In this document: in pieces, positions 27,831-36,529 of the stretch
How positions within the stretch are numbered: position 1 is the stretch's first letter
Layout: each line of letters begins with the position of its first letter
Origin: Candidatus Thalassospirochaeta sargassi
Lineage (GTDB): Bacteria > Spirochaetota > Spirochaetia > UBA9216
Direction: 5' to 3'
NCBI GenBank assembly: GCA_028532855.1
Contig: JAQQAL010000008.1
Span: 80,821-144,820 of the forward strand
DNA: 64,000 bases
Notes under the pieces: model-generated
Told to the model about the DNA's origin: nothing
What the model saw: only the letters and a program-made list of their open reading frames with translations
Database searches by the model: none
Translations under genes and position numbers: made by a program

Positions 27831-28286
27831 ATGGCAAGTAAGATTCACTATGAAGAAGACATTTTTCTCCTTAAAGAAATGCTGCGTACACTCAGACGCG
27901 GCTGTTTAATCAGTATCGATTCGTCGATCTTTTTAGAATATACCGTAAATCAGCTTCTGTTCATCAGCAAGGCGCTCAAAGAGCTGTACTCAACCATTTC
28001 CGAAGCAAATTATATAAAATCTCCCGAGCAGATAAGAAACCTGCTTCGGGTATCATCCGGATTCCGCGAACTTCTCAACGATTTAATCAATGAGAGACTG
28101 AAATTCTCCGAGTTCACCCGAAGCTACACCGAAGATTTCAGAACTATCGAGGCTGAGCACATAAAAGAATCAGCACGGATTAAAGAGCTGCTGCTGTCAC
28201 TTTCAGACGAGGAAGAAAATGAAGATCTTGTCTCCGAAGAAGAGTTCATGTTTCTATTCCAGGATTCTGGTGACGAGGAAGAATAA
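27831..28286 (+). CDS. Hypothetical helical cytoplasmic protein
   Basis: A 151-residue protein without signal peptide or membrane segment, mostly helical, with an acidic C terminus (DEEENEDLVSEEEF). I recognise no family. Residue use is ordinary and the frame is convergent with the OsmC gene, ending 9 bases from its stop. It could form a coiled coil at about 90-130. Function unknown. Confidence 0.7.
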   Translation: MASKIHYEEDIFLLKEMLRTLRRGCLISIDSSIFLEYTVNQLLFISKALKELYSTISEANYIKSPEQIRNLLRVSSGFRELLNDLINERLKFSEFTRSYTEDFRTIEAEHIKESARIKELLLSLSDEEENEDLVSEEEFMFLFQDSGDEEE

Positions 28287-28295
28287 CTCTTACTG

Positions 28296-28697
28296 CTAAT
28301 CTATAAATTCTATTACTGGTCTTATTTCGGCTACCTTGCTTAAGGTCTGGTAAATTGAACAATATTTACAAGCAAGAGCAAACGACTTTTCAAAACCTGT
28401 CTGTTTATCAGCACCTTTCACGGTAAATTTCACGTCACAGTGTTCAAGGTATTTAGGAACAGGCTCTCTCTTGTTACCGCTTATGTCAACCTCGACCAAT
28501 TCACAGCTTAACCTCTTTTTTTCAAATATTTCCTCGAAGGTGGAATAGAGGCAGGACGCAAGAGACATAAAAAGCAGTTCATAGGGTCGTACGCTGTTAT
28601 CTCCTCCCAGAATATTTACATGATAGCCTGAATCTGTAACAGCCCGACCCCCCTCATCCTGAAAAAAATCAACCTTTGTGTGTATTATATCTGCCAT
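28296..28697 (-). CDS. OsmC/Ohr family protein
   Basis: A 133-residue protein of the OsmC fold, whose members reduce organic hydroperoxides using two cysteines. The segment RPYELLFMSLASCLYSTFEE carries Cys49, and ALACKYCSIYQTL carries Cys110 and Cys113. The first and third correspond best to the OsmC catalytic pair. It is the YhfA-like, shorter group, in which peroxidase activity is less well established. AAGGAGA precedes the ATG. Confidence 0.87.
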   Translation of the reverse strand: MADIIHTKVDFFQDEGGRAVTDSGYHVNILGGDNSVRPYELLFMSLASCLYSTFEEIFEKKRLSCELVEVDISGNKREPVPKYLEHCDVKFTVKGADKQTGFEKSFALACKYCSIYQTLSKVAEIRPVIEFID

Positions 28698-28787
28698 GAA
28701 GATTCTCCTTGTATAATAATTCTAAGATTTGAATTATCAGAAAGCAAGCATAGGTTTCAGGGATTTTAAGATCTGGTTTTATTACAT

Positions 28788-28820
28788 AAAAGGACAGTCC
28801 GGTGATCAGCCGGACTGTCC
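28788..28820 (-). terminator. Intrinsic terminator of the oxoacid dehydrogenase/ETF operon
   Basis: Minus strand GGACAGTCCGG (28820-28810) pairs perfectly with CCGGACTGTCC (28802-28792) around a 7-base loop, followed by TTTT. It lies about 145 bases beyond the etfA stop. A second small palindrome, GGGGCATGCCCC (28822-28833), sits immediately before it. Confidence 0.75.
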
Positions 28821-28963
28821 AGGGGCATGCCCCCACACTATATAAAGAAGGGAATATATAGTTAGACTTTGTAAACCAAGTCATAAAAATCATTTTGACA
28901 ACAAATCAGCATGATATCAACCATTTAGTCATCAAAATATATTAGAAATTAAAAAAGAGAGCG

Positions 28964-29974
28964 TTATTCCTGTACCAGCCTTTCTTCAAACGCAGTCAGT
29001 ATTTTCACCGCGTCACCGACAATTTTAATGTCCGAGACGTTAAAAATATCGGCATTTTCATCTTTATTTATGCTCACAATAAACTCAGCGTCACTGATAC
29101 CGCAGACATGGTGCATGGCGCCGCTTATTCCGGCACCGATATACAGTTTTGGCCTGACTGTTTTACCGCTGGTACCAATCATAGTGCCGTCGTCGTCAGT
29201 CCAGTCTTCATCAAGCGCCGGACGGGTACAGCCTACTGCCGAGTTCTCAAAATAGTTTGCAATCCTATCAAGAACCTCCCAGTTTTCGTCGCATCCCATT
29301 CCGAAACCGCCGCAGATTATTGTCTCTGCCTGCTCGACTGGCAGAGAATCTCGATCTTTGACGTGTACGTCCTTCAACACTATCCCGTCTAATACTGTAG
29401 AATCGAGCGAAGGAGAAAATTTCTTTACCTCGGCTGACTTTGCGGCGAGGCACTCACACTGAAAGATTCCGGGCTTAACAGTCGCAATCTGGGGCAGCGT
29501 GTCGGGAGTAAGTATTTCACCTATCACCTTGCCGCCGAATGCCGGAACATCCTGAATAAACGCCCCGCTATCATCAAACCGCAGATCTACGCAATGTGCC
29601 GAGACGCCGGTATGAAGCTTTACGCCAAGGCTTGGAGCAAGTTCGGTTCCCATTGCCGTCGAAGCGAACAGAAAGATGTACGGCTCCTCAAGCTTACATA
29701 ATTGTGCAACAGCCTCGGAATACACAGCAGGATTATATACAGTCAAACTTTCATCGGTGATGCTGTATACCACATCCGTTCCTGATTCAACCAGGCTGTT
29801 AAGAGAATCTTCACCAAGCTCGCCAACAGTAACAGCGCAAAGCTGGGCGGGGGCCCCCTCAAGCTCGGTCAGCTTTACATTAAGGGCTGCCGCCTTGGAA
29901 AGCAGTTCAAAATACGAATTCTCGATGGCACCGCAGTCGTTTTCCGCGTATATAAAAATCTTCCTGTTACTCAC
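28964..29974 (-). CDS. etfA: Electron transfer flavoprotein alpha subunit
   Basis: It carries FAD and passes electrons from acyl-CoA dehydrogenase to a membrane or soluble acceptor. The C-terminal FAD domain is clear: GGFGMG, then GTSGKTVRPKLYIGAGISG and MHHVCGISDAEFIVSINKD. The length (336) is normal. It overlaps etfB by 8 bases and is the last gene of the operon, with an intrinsic terminator downstream. Confidence 0.94.
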   Translation of the reverse strand: MSNRKIFIYAENDCGAIENSYFELLSKAAALNVKLTELEGAPAQLCAVTVGELGEDSLNSLVESGTDVVYSITDESLTVYNPAVYSEAVAQLCKLEEPYIFLFASTAMGTELAPSLGVKLHTGVSAHCVDLRFDDSGAFIQDVPAFGGKVIGEILTPDTLPQIATVKPGIFQCECLAAKSAEVKKFSPSLDSTVLDGIVLKDVHVKDRDSLPVEQAETIICGGFGMGCDENWEVLDRIANYFENSAVGCTRPALDEDWTDDDGTMIGTSGKTVRPKLYIGAGISGAMHHVCGISDAEFIVSINKDENADIFNVSDIKIVGDAVKILTAFEERLVQE

Positions 29975-30809
29975 GACAGCCGCCCCCTGAGTTAATAGTC
30001 ACACCGATAGCCTTAATTCTTTTTACAAGCTCTTCAGCAATCTCTTCGGGACTGCCGGAGAGCTCTTCACTCTTTCGGCCTGTATCGGGTGTAAAGATGG
30101 CACCGGCCTTAGTCGGTGAACCCTCAATTCCGATACGTGATTTATCGGGAGAAAGAGCTTCGCAATCATAGGTATCAAAGGGTTTTTTCTTCGCCTTGAT
30201 AACTCCCATAGCTGATGTATAGCGAGGTTTGTTAATGTCACGGGTTACCCCGATAACAGCCGGAAGCTTTATCTCAAATTCATTTTTCCCATTTTCTATT
30301 TTCTGAAAAACAGTTAATGAATCAGGCCTACCCTCACCTTCAGCTACAATTTGAACAATGGCGCTGAGGTGATTAAAACCCAGCATCTCGCCGACCTGGG
30401 CAGGTACATGCCCGGTTGCACCGTCCGCACTCTCGTTACCTGAAAGTATAAGATCAAAAGACTCACTCTCCGCAGACTTTTTCTCTACGGCTTTAACAAG
30501 GGTATAAGAGGTAGCAAGGGTGTCGGCACCGCCGAATTCCCTATCGCTTACAAGAACAGCCTCATCGGCACCCATTGCAAGAACCTCCATCAGCTTCTCC
30601 CGGCCATCAGGCGGAGCCATCGTAAAAATTACAATTTTACCACCGAACTTTTCTTTAAGTTTCAGAGCTGCCTCAACAGCGCATTTATCAGAGGGGTTCA
30701 CAATTGTCGGAACCCCGGACCTGTTCAATCTCTTGGTTTCAGGATCTATAGTAATACTGTTGTATTGTTCTGGATCAGGAACAGGTTTAACTAAAACACC
30801 TATGTTCAT
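29967..30809 (-). CDS. etfB: Electron transfer flavoprotein beta subunit
   Basis: Partner of EtfA. The N terminus (IGVLVKPVPDPEQYNSI) and VNPSDKCAVEAALKLKEK are typical, as is LSGNESADGATGHVPAQVGE, the nucleotide-binding loop. Some ETFs bifurcate electrons with a second FAD in this subunit and carry a related loop; here the loop differs from both the bifurcating consensus I remember (AIDGDTAQVGP) and the mitochondrial type, so I leave the type open. AGGAG precedes the ATG. It follows the acyl-CoA dehydrogenase by 12 bases. Confidence 0.94.
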   Translation of the reverse strand: MNIGVLVKPVPDPEQYNSITIDPETKRLNRSGVPTIVNPSDKCAVEAALKLKEKFGGKIVIFTMAPPDGREKLMEVLAMGADEAVLVSDREFGGADTLATSYTLVKAVEKKSAESESFDLILSGNESADGATGHVPAQVGEMLGFNHLSAIVQIVAEGEGRPDSLTVFQKIENGKNEFEIKLPAVIGVTRDINKPRYTSAMGVIKAKKKPFDTYDCEALSPDKSRIGIEGSPTKAGAIFTPDTGRKSEELSGSPEEIAEELVKRIKAIGVTINSGGGCRE

Positions 30810-30821
30810 TCCAGCTCCTGT

Positions 30822-31979
30822 TCAGGCCGTAAATGCTCTTAAAGTATCGCCAGCGATAATCAGTTTCTGAATCTCAGTTGTTCCACCTGAAGAAATACTT
30901 GCCAGAGCATCTCTGTGGAACCTTTCAACCGGGTATTCGTTCATGACGCCGTAGCCGCCCATCAGTTCAATTGCATTCTGAGAAGCCTTGACAGACATAT
31001 CAACAGAAAACCCCTTGGCCATTGCAAACTCAGTTATTGCCGGCTGGCCTTTATCCTTGAGAGATGCAGCTCTATATGTAAGAAGACGTGAAGCCTCATA
31101 CCACATTCTCATTTCTGCAATGTGGAACTGAATGGCCTGGATTTTACTGATAGGTTTGCCGTAAAGGACTCTCTCATTTGCAAATTTTACAGATTCCTCA
31201 ATACAACCCCTGATAATTCCACAGGCTATTGCAGACATCGAAGCACGGCCTATTTCACCGATAGCCTTCATACCTACTCCTGCACCCTTTCCTTCTGCAC
31301 CCATGAGTCTGTCGGCACTGAGTCTCACTTCGTCCATGATAACATCGCCGGTCCATGAACCTCTAAGGCCCATTTTATGTTCTTTTCTGCCCGGGCCAAA
31401 ACCTTCGTCTTCCTTCTCGAAGATAAAACATGAGAGCTGGTTTCTTCCGCGGTCGTCCTGACCGGTAACAGCTGTGCAGACGGTAATATCCGCCGGTCCG
31501 CCGTTTGTGATAAAACACTTCCGACCGTTCACAATCCAGCCCTCGCCGTCCTTAACCCCGGTGGTTTTCTGTCCCATGTAGTCGGATCCGCCGCCTGGTT
31601 CGGTAACGGCAAGCCCGCATATCTTTGAACCGTCGCAAAGCGAAGGCATATATTTCTTTTTCTGATCCTCTGATGCCCCGTCAAGAATTGCCCCCATACA
31701 GAGGTGGTGTGTGAATACGGCAATCGCAAGACCTGCACTGTGCCGGGCAATTTCTTCAATAACCATTACTCGTTCAATATGACCGAGTCCGGCACCGCCG
31801 AGTTCTTCCGGTACAAAAATACCAAGCATTCCGACCTCACCCATTTTGGGCCATAATTCTACGGGACAATAATCATCCGCATCCCATTTTGCTGCATGAG
31901 GCGCAATCTCCGCTTCGATAAATTCCCTGAAAGCTGCTCTCAGCATTTCCTGATCTTCAGTAAAAGTAAAATCAACCAT
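30822..31979 (-). CDS. Acyl-CoA dehydrogenase
   Basis: A 385-residue FAD enzyme that makes the alpha,beta double bond of an acyl-CoA and gives its electrons to ETF. Motifs: AVTEPGGGSDYMGQKTTGVK, KCFITNGGPADI, KMGLRGSWTGDVI, ERVLYGKPI, and GGYGVMNEYPVERFHRDA. The usual catalytic Glu lies just before the GT of a YEGT motif; here the motif is SGGTTEIQ and that position is Gly365. The substrate cannot be named from sequence. It lies directly upstream of etfB, its natural electron acceptor. Confidence 0.92.
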   Translation of the reverse strand: MVDFTFTEDQEMLRAAFREFIEAEIAPHAAKWDADDYCPVELWPKMGEVGMLGIFVPEELGGAGLGHIERVMVIEEIARHSAGLAIAVFTHHLCMGAILDGASEDQKKKYMPSLCDGSKICGLAVTEPGGGSDYMGQKTTGVKDGEGWIVNGRKCFITNGGPADITVCTAVTGQDDRGRNQLSCFIFEKEDEGFGPGRKEHKMGLRGSWTGDVIMDEVRLSADRLMGAEGKGAGVGMKAIGEIGRASMSAIACGIIRGCIEESVKFANERVLYGKPISKIQAIQFHIAEMRMWYEASRLLTYRAASLKDKGQPAITEFAMAKGFSVDMSVKASQNAIELMGGYGVMNEYPVERFHRDALASISSGGTTEIQKLIIAGDTLRAFTA

Positions 31980-31990
31980 TCTTCAAACTC

Positions 31991-32776
31991 CTATTTTTTC
32001 GACTTAAAATCAGCTGCACGTTTTTCAAGGAAGGCAGCCATTCCCTCTTCCTGTTCGTCAGTAGCAAAAGTAAGACTGAACAATTCAATCTCGTTATTTA
32101 ATGCCGATTTCTGGTCGGCCTCAAGACCGTTGTTTATCGCCTTTTTCGCGAGCTTAACCGCAAAGGGGCCTTTTTGATTTATTGCTGCAAGAACCTTCTC
32201 ACATTCAGCTATCAGCTCTGAAGGAGCTGCAACCTTCTGAACGAGTCCTATTCGATAGGCTTCCGCAGCATCAATCATCCCGGCAGTCAAAATCAGGTAT
32301 TTTGCCATTCCCTTCCCGACAAGCCGGGGAAGACGCTGCGTTCCGCCGAAGCCGGGGATAATTCCTAGGTTAACCTCAGGCTGCCCCATCCTCGCTGTCT
32401 CAGAAGCTATTCTTATATCACACGCCATGGCCAGCTCGCAGCCGCCGCCGAGAGCGAAGCCGTTGATAGCTGCAATTACGGGTTTTGAACATTCTTCGAT
32501 AGAGTTCATTACCTTATGTGCCGCGGCAGCCATCGCACGGCTTTCAAGTGCAGTCATATCCTTCATCTGAGCGATGTCAGCACCGGCAACAAAGGCCTTC
32601 TCCCCCTCACCGGTTAGAATAACTCCGGTAACACCATCATCCGCTTCAATATGCTCAAAAACAGTCTTTAGCTCAGCGATAACATCTATATTCAGCGCAT
32701 TTAAAGCCTTCGGTCTGTTTATTGTCACATAGGCCGTAAAATCTTTAACCTTGTATTTTACATTAATCAGTTCCAT
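31991..32776 (-). CDS. Enoyl-CoA hydratase (crotonase family)
   Basis: A 261-residue crotonase-fold enzyme that adds water to an enoyl-CoA. The oxyanion-hole segment AFVAGADI, and both catalytic glutamates are present: Glu114 in GGGCELAMACD and Glu134 in GQPEVNLGIIPGFGGTQRL. These match true hydratases. It is 11 bases upstream of the acyl-CoA dehydrogenase, so its substrate is probably that enzyme's product. Confidence 0.93.
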   Translation of the reverse strand: MELINVKYKVKDFTAYVTINRPKALNALNIDVIAELKTVFEHIEADDGVTGVILTGEGEKAFVAGADIAQMKDMTALESRAMAAAAHKVMNSIEECSKPVIAAINGFALGGGCELAMACDIRIASETARMGQPEVNLGIIPGFGGTQRLPRLVGKGMAKYLILTAGMIDAAEAYRIGLVQKVAAPSELIAECEKVLAAINQKGPFAVKLAKKAINNGLEADQKSALNNEIELFSLTFATDEQEEGMAAFLEKRAADFKSKK

Positions 32777-32798
32777 CTATATCCTCCTGAATTTTCCG

Positions 32799-34505
32799 CT
32801 AAAAATGTATTGCTTTGCCGTGAACAGCCTCGCAGGCTTCCATAACAGCTTCAGCAAGAGTCGGATGAGCATGAACTGCTGAGGCAAGTTCTTCAACTGT
32901 CGATTCAAGATGAATCGCCGCTCCTGCTTCTGAAACGAGGTCGGCAGCATGCGGGCCTATTATATGAATGCCAAGAATCTCGCCCCAACGCTCATCAACA
33001 ATCACCTTAACAAAACCTTCAGTATCACCGGCAGCCAGGGCCTTACCGATTGCCTTAAAGGGAAACTTGCCTACCTTGATCGGAATCCCCCCGGCTCTTG
33101 CTTCAGCCTCGGTCATTCCCACCCAGGCAATCTCGGGTTTGGTAAAGATGCATGATGGAACAGCATTGTAGTTGACCTTTGCGTCCTTCCCGTCAAACAA
33201 CTGCTCAGCAACCTGAATACCCTGGGCACTCGCGACATGGGCAAGAAGGATTCGATCTGTTATATCACCGATGGCATAAATTCTGTCGACGGAGGTTTTA
33301 AGACTGTCGTCTGTTTCAATAAAGCCCTTTGCATCTAATTTTACACCTGCATCAGCTCCGAGTGAGTCGGTAACAGGTTTCCGTCCGACAGCAATAAGTA
33401 CTGCTTCAGCTTCAATTGCATCACCGCTATCAAGTAATACCCTGCCGCCCTTTACTGCTTTAAAACCGGCGGATGTTTTTATATCAACTCCGGACTTTTT
33501 CAGTTCGGCTGTAAGCAGCTCTGCCACCTCAGCATCTGCCATGGCAATAATACTGTCGAGCTTCTCTACCACAGCAACCTTCACGCCGAATGCGGCATAA
33601 ATCGATGCCATCTCAACGCCTATGACGCCGCCGCCGACAATTACGATTGATTCCGGCAGCTTCTCAATCGAAAGAAGCTCAGCTGAATTGTAAACCTTAA
33701 CGCTGCCGTCATTCTCGAAGGGAATCTCAAGCGGCCTGGTTCCTGTAGCAAGCACTACATTCGCTGCAGCATAGGTTTTTCCACCACTCGTTATCTTGCC
33801 GCCGGCTGAAACAGCAGCCTCACCAGAAATCACCTCGACATTATTCTTTCTCAGAAGACCCTCAACTCCGCTGACAAGGGTATGCACAACCTTATCCTTG
33901 CGTGCAAGTATTTTACTCCAGTCGAAGGACGGATCGGATAAGCTTATCCCCATTTCAGCTGCATTCAGCACCTCCTGCCAGGCTTCAGCATTGCGTACCA
34001 GGGCTTTTGTAGGAATACATCCCCTGTTCAGACAGACACCGCCTATAGCATCTTTTTCAAAAAGAACAACCCTTGCACCTAGCTGAGAGGCTCTGATTGC
34101 ACAGACATATCCGCCTGGACCTCCGCCGACAACTGCCAGATCATACCCGGGGGCTGCCGGATCAGCTTTCGAAGCTGTTGAATCCTCTGTTTCAACCGTC
34201 TTCAGTGCAGCTGCCCCGTCCTGAGCCTCCGGGCGGCTTTTTTCAACAGCCGGCGGCTCTTCTCCTTCTTCACCGATGTACATAATCGGTTCATTAACCT
34301 TGATAGTATCTCCCGGCTCAGCGTAGAGTGCAAGAATAACTCCGTCAGCCGTGGGATTATCTACCTCAAGACTCAACTTCCCGGTTTCTATCTCAACGAC
34401 GATATCGCCGCGTTCTGTTGTATCTCCAACCTTAACCATCCAGTCGACAATAATGCCTTCTTCCATCGACATGTCGAGTTTAGGCATTGTCATAAACTTT
34501 CCCAT
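32799..34505 (-). CDS. lpdA: Dihydrolipoamide dehydrogenase (E3) with N-terminal lipoyl domain
   Basis: It reoxidises dihydrolipoamide with NAD+. Residues 1-76 form a lipoyl domain with the modification lysine Lys43 in IETGKLSL. After a flexible Pro/Ala/Glu/Ser linker (about 77-120) the flavoprotein begins: VVGGGPGGYVCAI, then the redox cysteines in GGVCLNRGCIPTKAL, a second NAD-binding VGGGVIGVEMASIYA, and the C-terminal HAHPTLAEA with the catalytic His. A lipoyl domain on E3 is known in acetoin dehydrogenase and a few other E3s. Notably the E2 of this operon has none. Confidence 0.95.
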   Translation of the reverse strand: MGKFMTMPKLDMSMEEGIIVDWMVKVGDTTERGDIVVEIETGKLSLEVDNPTADGVILALYAEPGDTIKVNEPIMYIGEEGEEPPAVEKSRPEAQDGAAALKTVETEDSTASKADPAAPGYDLAVVGGGPGGYVCAIRASQLGARVVLFEKDAIGGVCLNRGCIPTKALVRNAEAWQEVLNAAEMGISLSDPSFDWSKILARKDKVVHTLVSGVEGLLRKNNVEVISGEAAVSAGGKITSGGKTYAAANVVLATGTRPLEIPFENDGSVKVYNSAELLSIEKLPESIVIVGGGVIGVEMASIYAAFGVKVAVVEKLDSIIAMADAEVAELLTAELKKSGVDIKTSAGFKAVKGGRVLLDSGDAIEAEAVLIAVGRKPVTDSLGADAGVKLDAKGFIETDDSLKTSVDRIYAIGDITDRILLAHVASAQGIQVAEQLFDGKDAKVNYNAVPSCIFTKPEIAWVGMTEAEARAGGIPIKVGKFPFKAIGKALAAGDTEGFVKVIVDERWGEILGIHIIGPHAADLVSEAGAAIHLESTVEELASAVHAHPTLAEAVMEACEAVHGKAIHF

Positions 34506-34524
34506 TTACATCTCCTGTTAAAAC

Positions 34525-35505
34525 CTAAAGGTCTACGAGGACACACATCGGATTTGCAAGAAGTTCTTCAAGTGTCTTGAGAAACTTAGCACCTTCAATG
34601 CCGTCGATTATTCTATGATCCAGTGTAAGACTGAATCCGGTCATTGTTCTTATTACAATCTCATCATCCATAACTACCGGCTTCTTCGATGTTTTCGATA
34701 TACCGAGGATACCGCCCTCAGGGGTGTTGATTATCGGCGTAGAAAAATCTACGGGATAATTCCCAAGGTTGCTGATACTGAAACTTGAACCGCTGTATTG
34801 ATCCTTGGTCAGCCTGTTTTCGCGGGCCTTTGTAATAAGATCATGTCCGAGCCTGTTTATAGCCGACAATGACAATCTGTCTGCATATTTAACAACTGGA
34901 ACAATAAGACCTTCGTCAAGGGCTACCGCGATTCCAACGTGTGCGGTGTTATATCTTCTTATTGTACCGTCAACAAGCGATGAGTTTACCTTCGGATGCA
35001 GCCGTAGAGCTACCGCCGTCATCTTTACCATGACATCAGTAAATGTGAGCTTTGTACCGGCATAAGCTGAAAATGCCTTTTTAGCCTCAGCAAGGAATTT
35101 AAAAACCTCAGTTGTATCAAGCTCAGCACACATAGTGTACTGAGGCTGGGTACTCAAACTGTTAAGCATATTCTCCGCAATAACATTTCTCATTCCGTTC
35201 ATCGGCATCTCATCAAACTCGGCTGCAGACCCGTCTTCAGCCCCCCCGCCCATTGAGTTCAACTGGGCAAGGATGTCAGCCTTTTTAATTTTACCGCTTC
35301 CACTGCTTATAGATGCGGTATCGATTTGATAGTAATCAGCCATCGCAGCGGCAACAGGAGTGAGTTTAACACTCTCTGCCTTGCAGGCGAGAATATCACG
35401 TGTAAGAACAGCTCCGTAATCACCGGTCCCTTTGACAGCAGATAAATCTATATTCCGTTCAGAAGCAATTCTTCTGGCTGCCGGAACAGCTGGTATAATT
35501 TTCAT
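34525..35505 (-). CDS. 2-oxoacid dehydrogenase E2 acyltransferase lacking a lipoyl domain
   Basis: The core acyltransferase of the complex, 326 residues against about 400-550 usual. It starts directly with a peripheral subunit-binding domain (PAARRIASERNIDLSAVKGTG), then a second, weaker copy at about 48-82 (LTPVAAAMADYYQID... KIKKADIL), then the catalytic domain with the active-site DHRIIDG motif (His297, Asp301). No lipoyl domain is present: a strong GGAGG sits before this ATG and the gap to the E1-beta stop is only 34 bases. The acyl group must therefore be carried by a lipoyl domain elsewhere, most simply that on the neighbouring E3. Confidence 0.92.
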   Translation of the reverse strand: MKIIPAVPAARRIASERNIDLSAVKGTGDYGAVLTRDILACKAESVKLTPVAAAMADYYQIDTASISSGSGKIKKADILAQLNSMGGGAEDGSAAEFDEMPMNGMRNVIAENMLNSLSTQPQYTMCAELDTTEVFKFLAEAKKAFSAYAGTKLTFTDVMVKMTAVALRLHPKVNSSLVDGTIRRYNTAHVGIAVALDEGLIVPVVKYADRLSLSAINRLGHDLITKARENRLTKDQYSGSSFSISNLGNYPVDFSTPIINTPEGGILGISKTSKKPVVMDDEIVIRTMTGFSLTLDHRIIDGIEGAKFLKTLEELLANPMCVLVDL

Positions 35506-35539
35506 ATTGATCCTCCGTTAAATGACAACATCATTCCGC

Positions 35540-36520
35540 CTATTTCTTAATCATTTTCCTGACTGATTCCATTATGTCGTCTACAACGGGAACAATCTGC
35601 TTTTCAAGATCCGGATTATAAGGCACCGGCATTTCTTTTCCGCCGAGTCGTTCTACCGGAGAATCAAGATAATAGAAGGCCTCGCTCTCCATAATTGAAG
35701 AAACCACCTCACCGGCGAATCCGCCGAAAACCGGAGCTTCATGAACTACCAGCGCCCTTGAAGTCTTTTTAACCGACTCTACAATCGTTTCAGTATCAAG
35801 CGGCTTGAGCGATCTCAGGTCCACCACCTCTGCATTTATTCCTTCATCAGCAAGCTTTGCTGCTGCTTCCAGACATACTGGGAGCATTCTTGAATAAGAA
35901 ATAATACTCACATCATTTCCCTCTCGCTTGATATCGGCCTTTCCAATTTCAACAGTGTATTCACCCTCGGGAACCTCGCCCCTGGTTCTGTAAAGAAGCT
36001 TGTTCTCAAAGAAAAGAACAGGTCCGTCGTCCTGAATGGCTGATTTTAAAAGACCCTTTGCATCATACGGAGTTGCCGGGTAAACAATCTTCAGACCCGG
36101 AGTATTTGTATACATAGTCTCAAGACTCTGCGAATGCTGTGCTGCAGCCCCTGTTCCTGAACCGAATGGAGCTCTGAAGACCAGAGGTACATCCACCTGG
36201 CCGCCCGTCATGAAACGATACTTTGCAGCATGGTTGATAAGACCGTCTGATACAAGTGTGGAAAAGTCACCGAACATTATTTCGACGATAGGCCGCATGC
36301 CGACCATTGAGGCACCCATTGCCATATCCATAAACCCTTCTTCCGAAATAGGGGTTTCCAGCATCTGTTCGGTACCGAACTCAGCAAGCATTCCACGCGA
36401 TACGCCGAAGCAGCCGCCGTATACTCCAATATCTTCACCGACAAGAACGACATTTTTGTCATTCCTCATCTCTTCGCTCATTGCTTCCCTTATTGCATCT
36501 AAAAATGTTTTTTCTGCCAT
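35540..36520 (-). CDS. 2-oxoacid dehydrogenase E1 beta subunit
   Basis: Pairs with E1-alpha to decarboxylate a 2-oxoacid with thiamine diphosphate. Typical segments are LVGEDIGVYGGCFGVSRG, ETPISEEGFMDMAMGASMVG, FRAPFGSGTGAAAQHSQSLE and DLRSLKPLDTETIVESVKK. The length (326) is standard. The family includes pyruvate, branched-chain 2-oxoacid and acetoin dehydrogenases, and the substrate cannot be fixed by eye. Confidence 0.93.
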   Translation of the reverse strand: MAEKTFLDAIREAMSEEMRNDKNVVLVGEDIGVYGGCFGVSRGMLAEFGTEQMLETPISEEGFMDMAMGASMVGMRPIVEIMFGDFSTLVSDGLINHAAKYRFMTGGQVDVPLVFRAPFGSGTGAAAQHSQSLETMYTNTPGLKIVYPATPYDAKGLLKSAIQDDGPVLFFENKLLYRTRGEVPEGEYTVEIGKADIKREGNDVSIISYSRMLPVCLEAAAKLADEGINAEVVDLRSLKPLDTETIVESVKKTSRALVVHEAPVFGGFAGEVVSSIMESEAFYYLDSPVERLGGKEMPVPYNPDLEKQIVPVVDDIMESVRKMIKK

Positions 36521-36529
36521 TTCTGTCCC

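Noticed and set aside
28822..28833. Palindrome GGGGCATGCCCC as a separate operator
   Set aside because: It sits beside the operon terminator and is most simply part of that structure.
29967..30809. Electron-bifurcating ETF
   Set aside because: The EtfB nucleotide loop does not match the bifurcating consensus I can recall, and the distinction needs an alignment.
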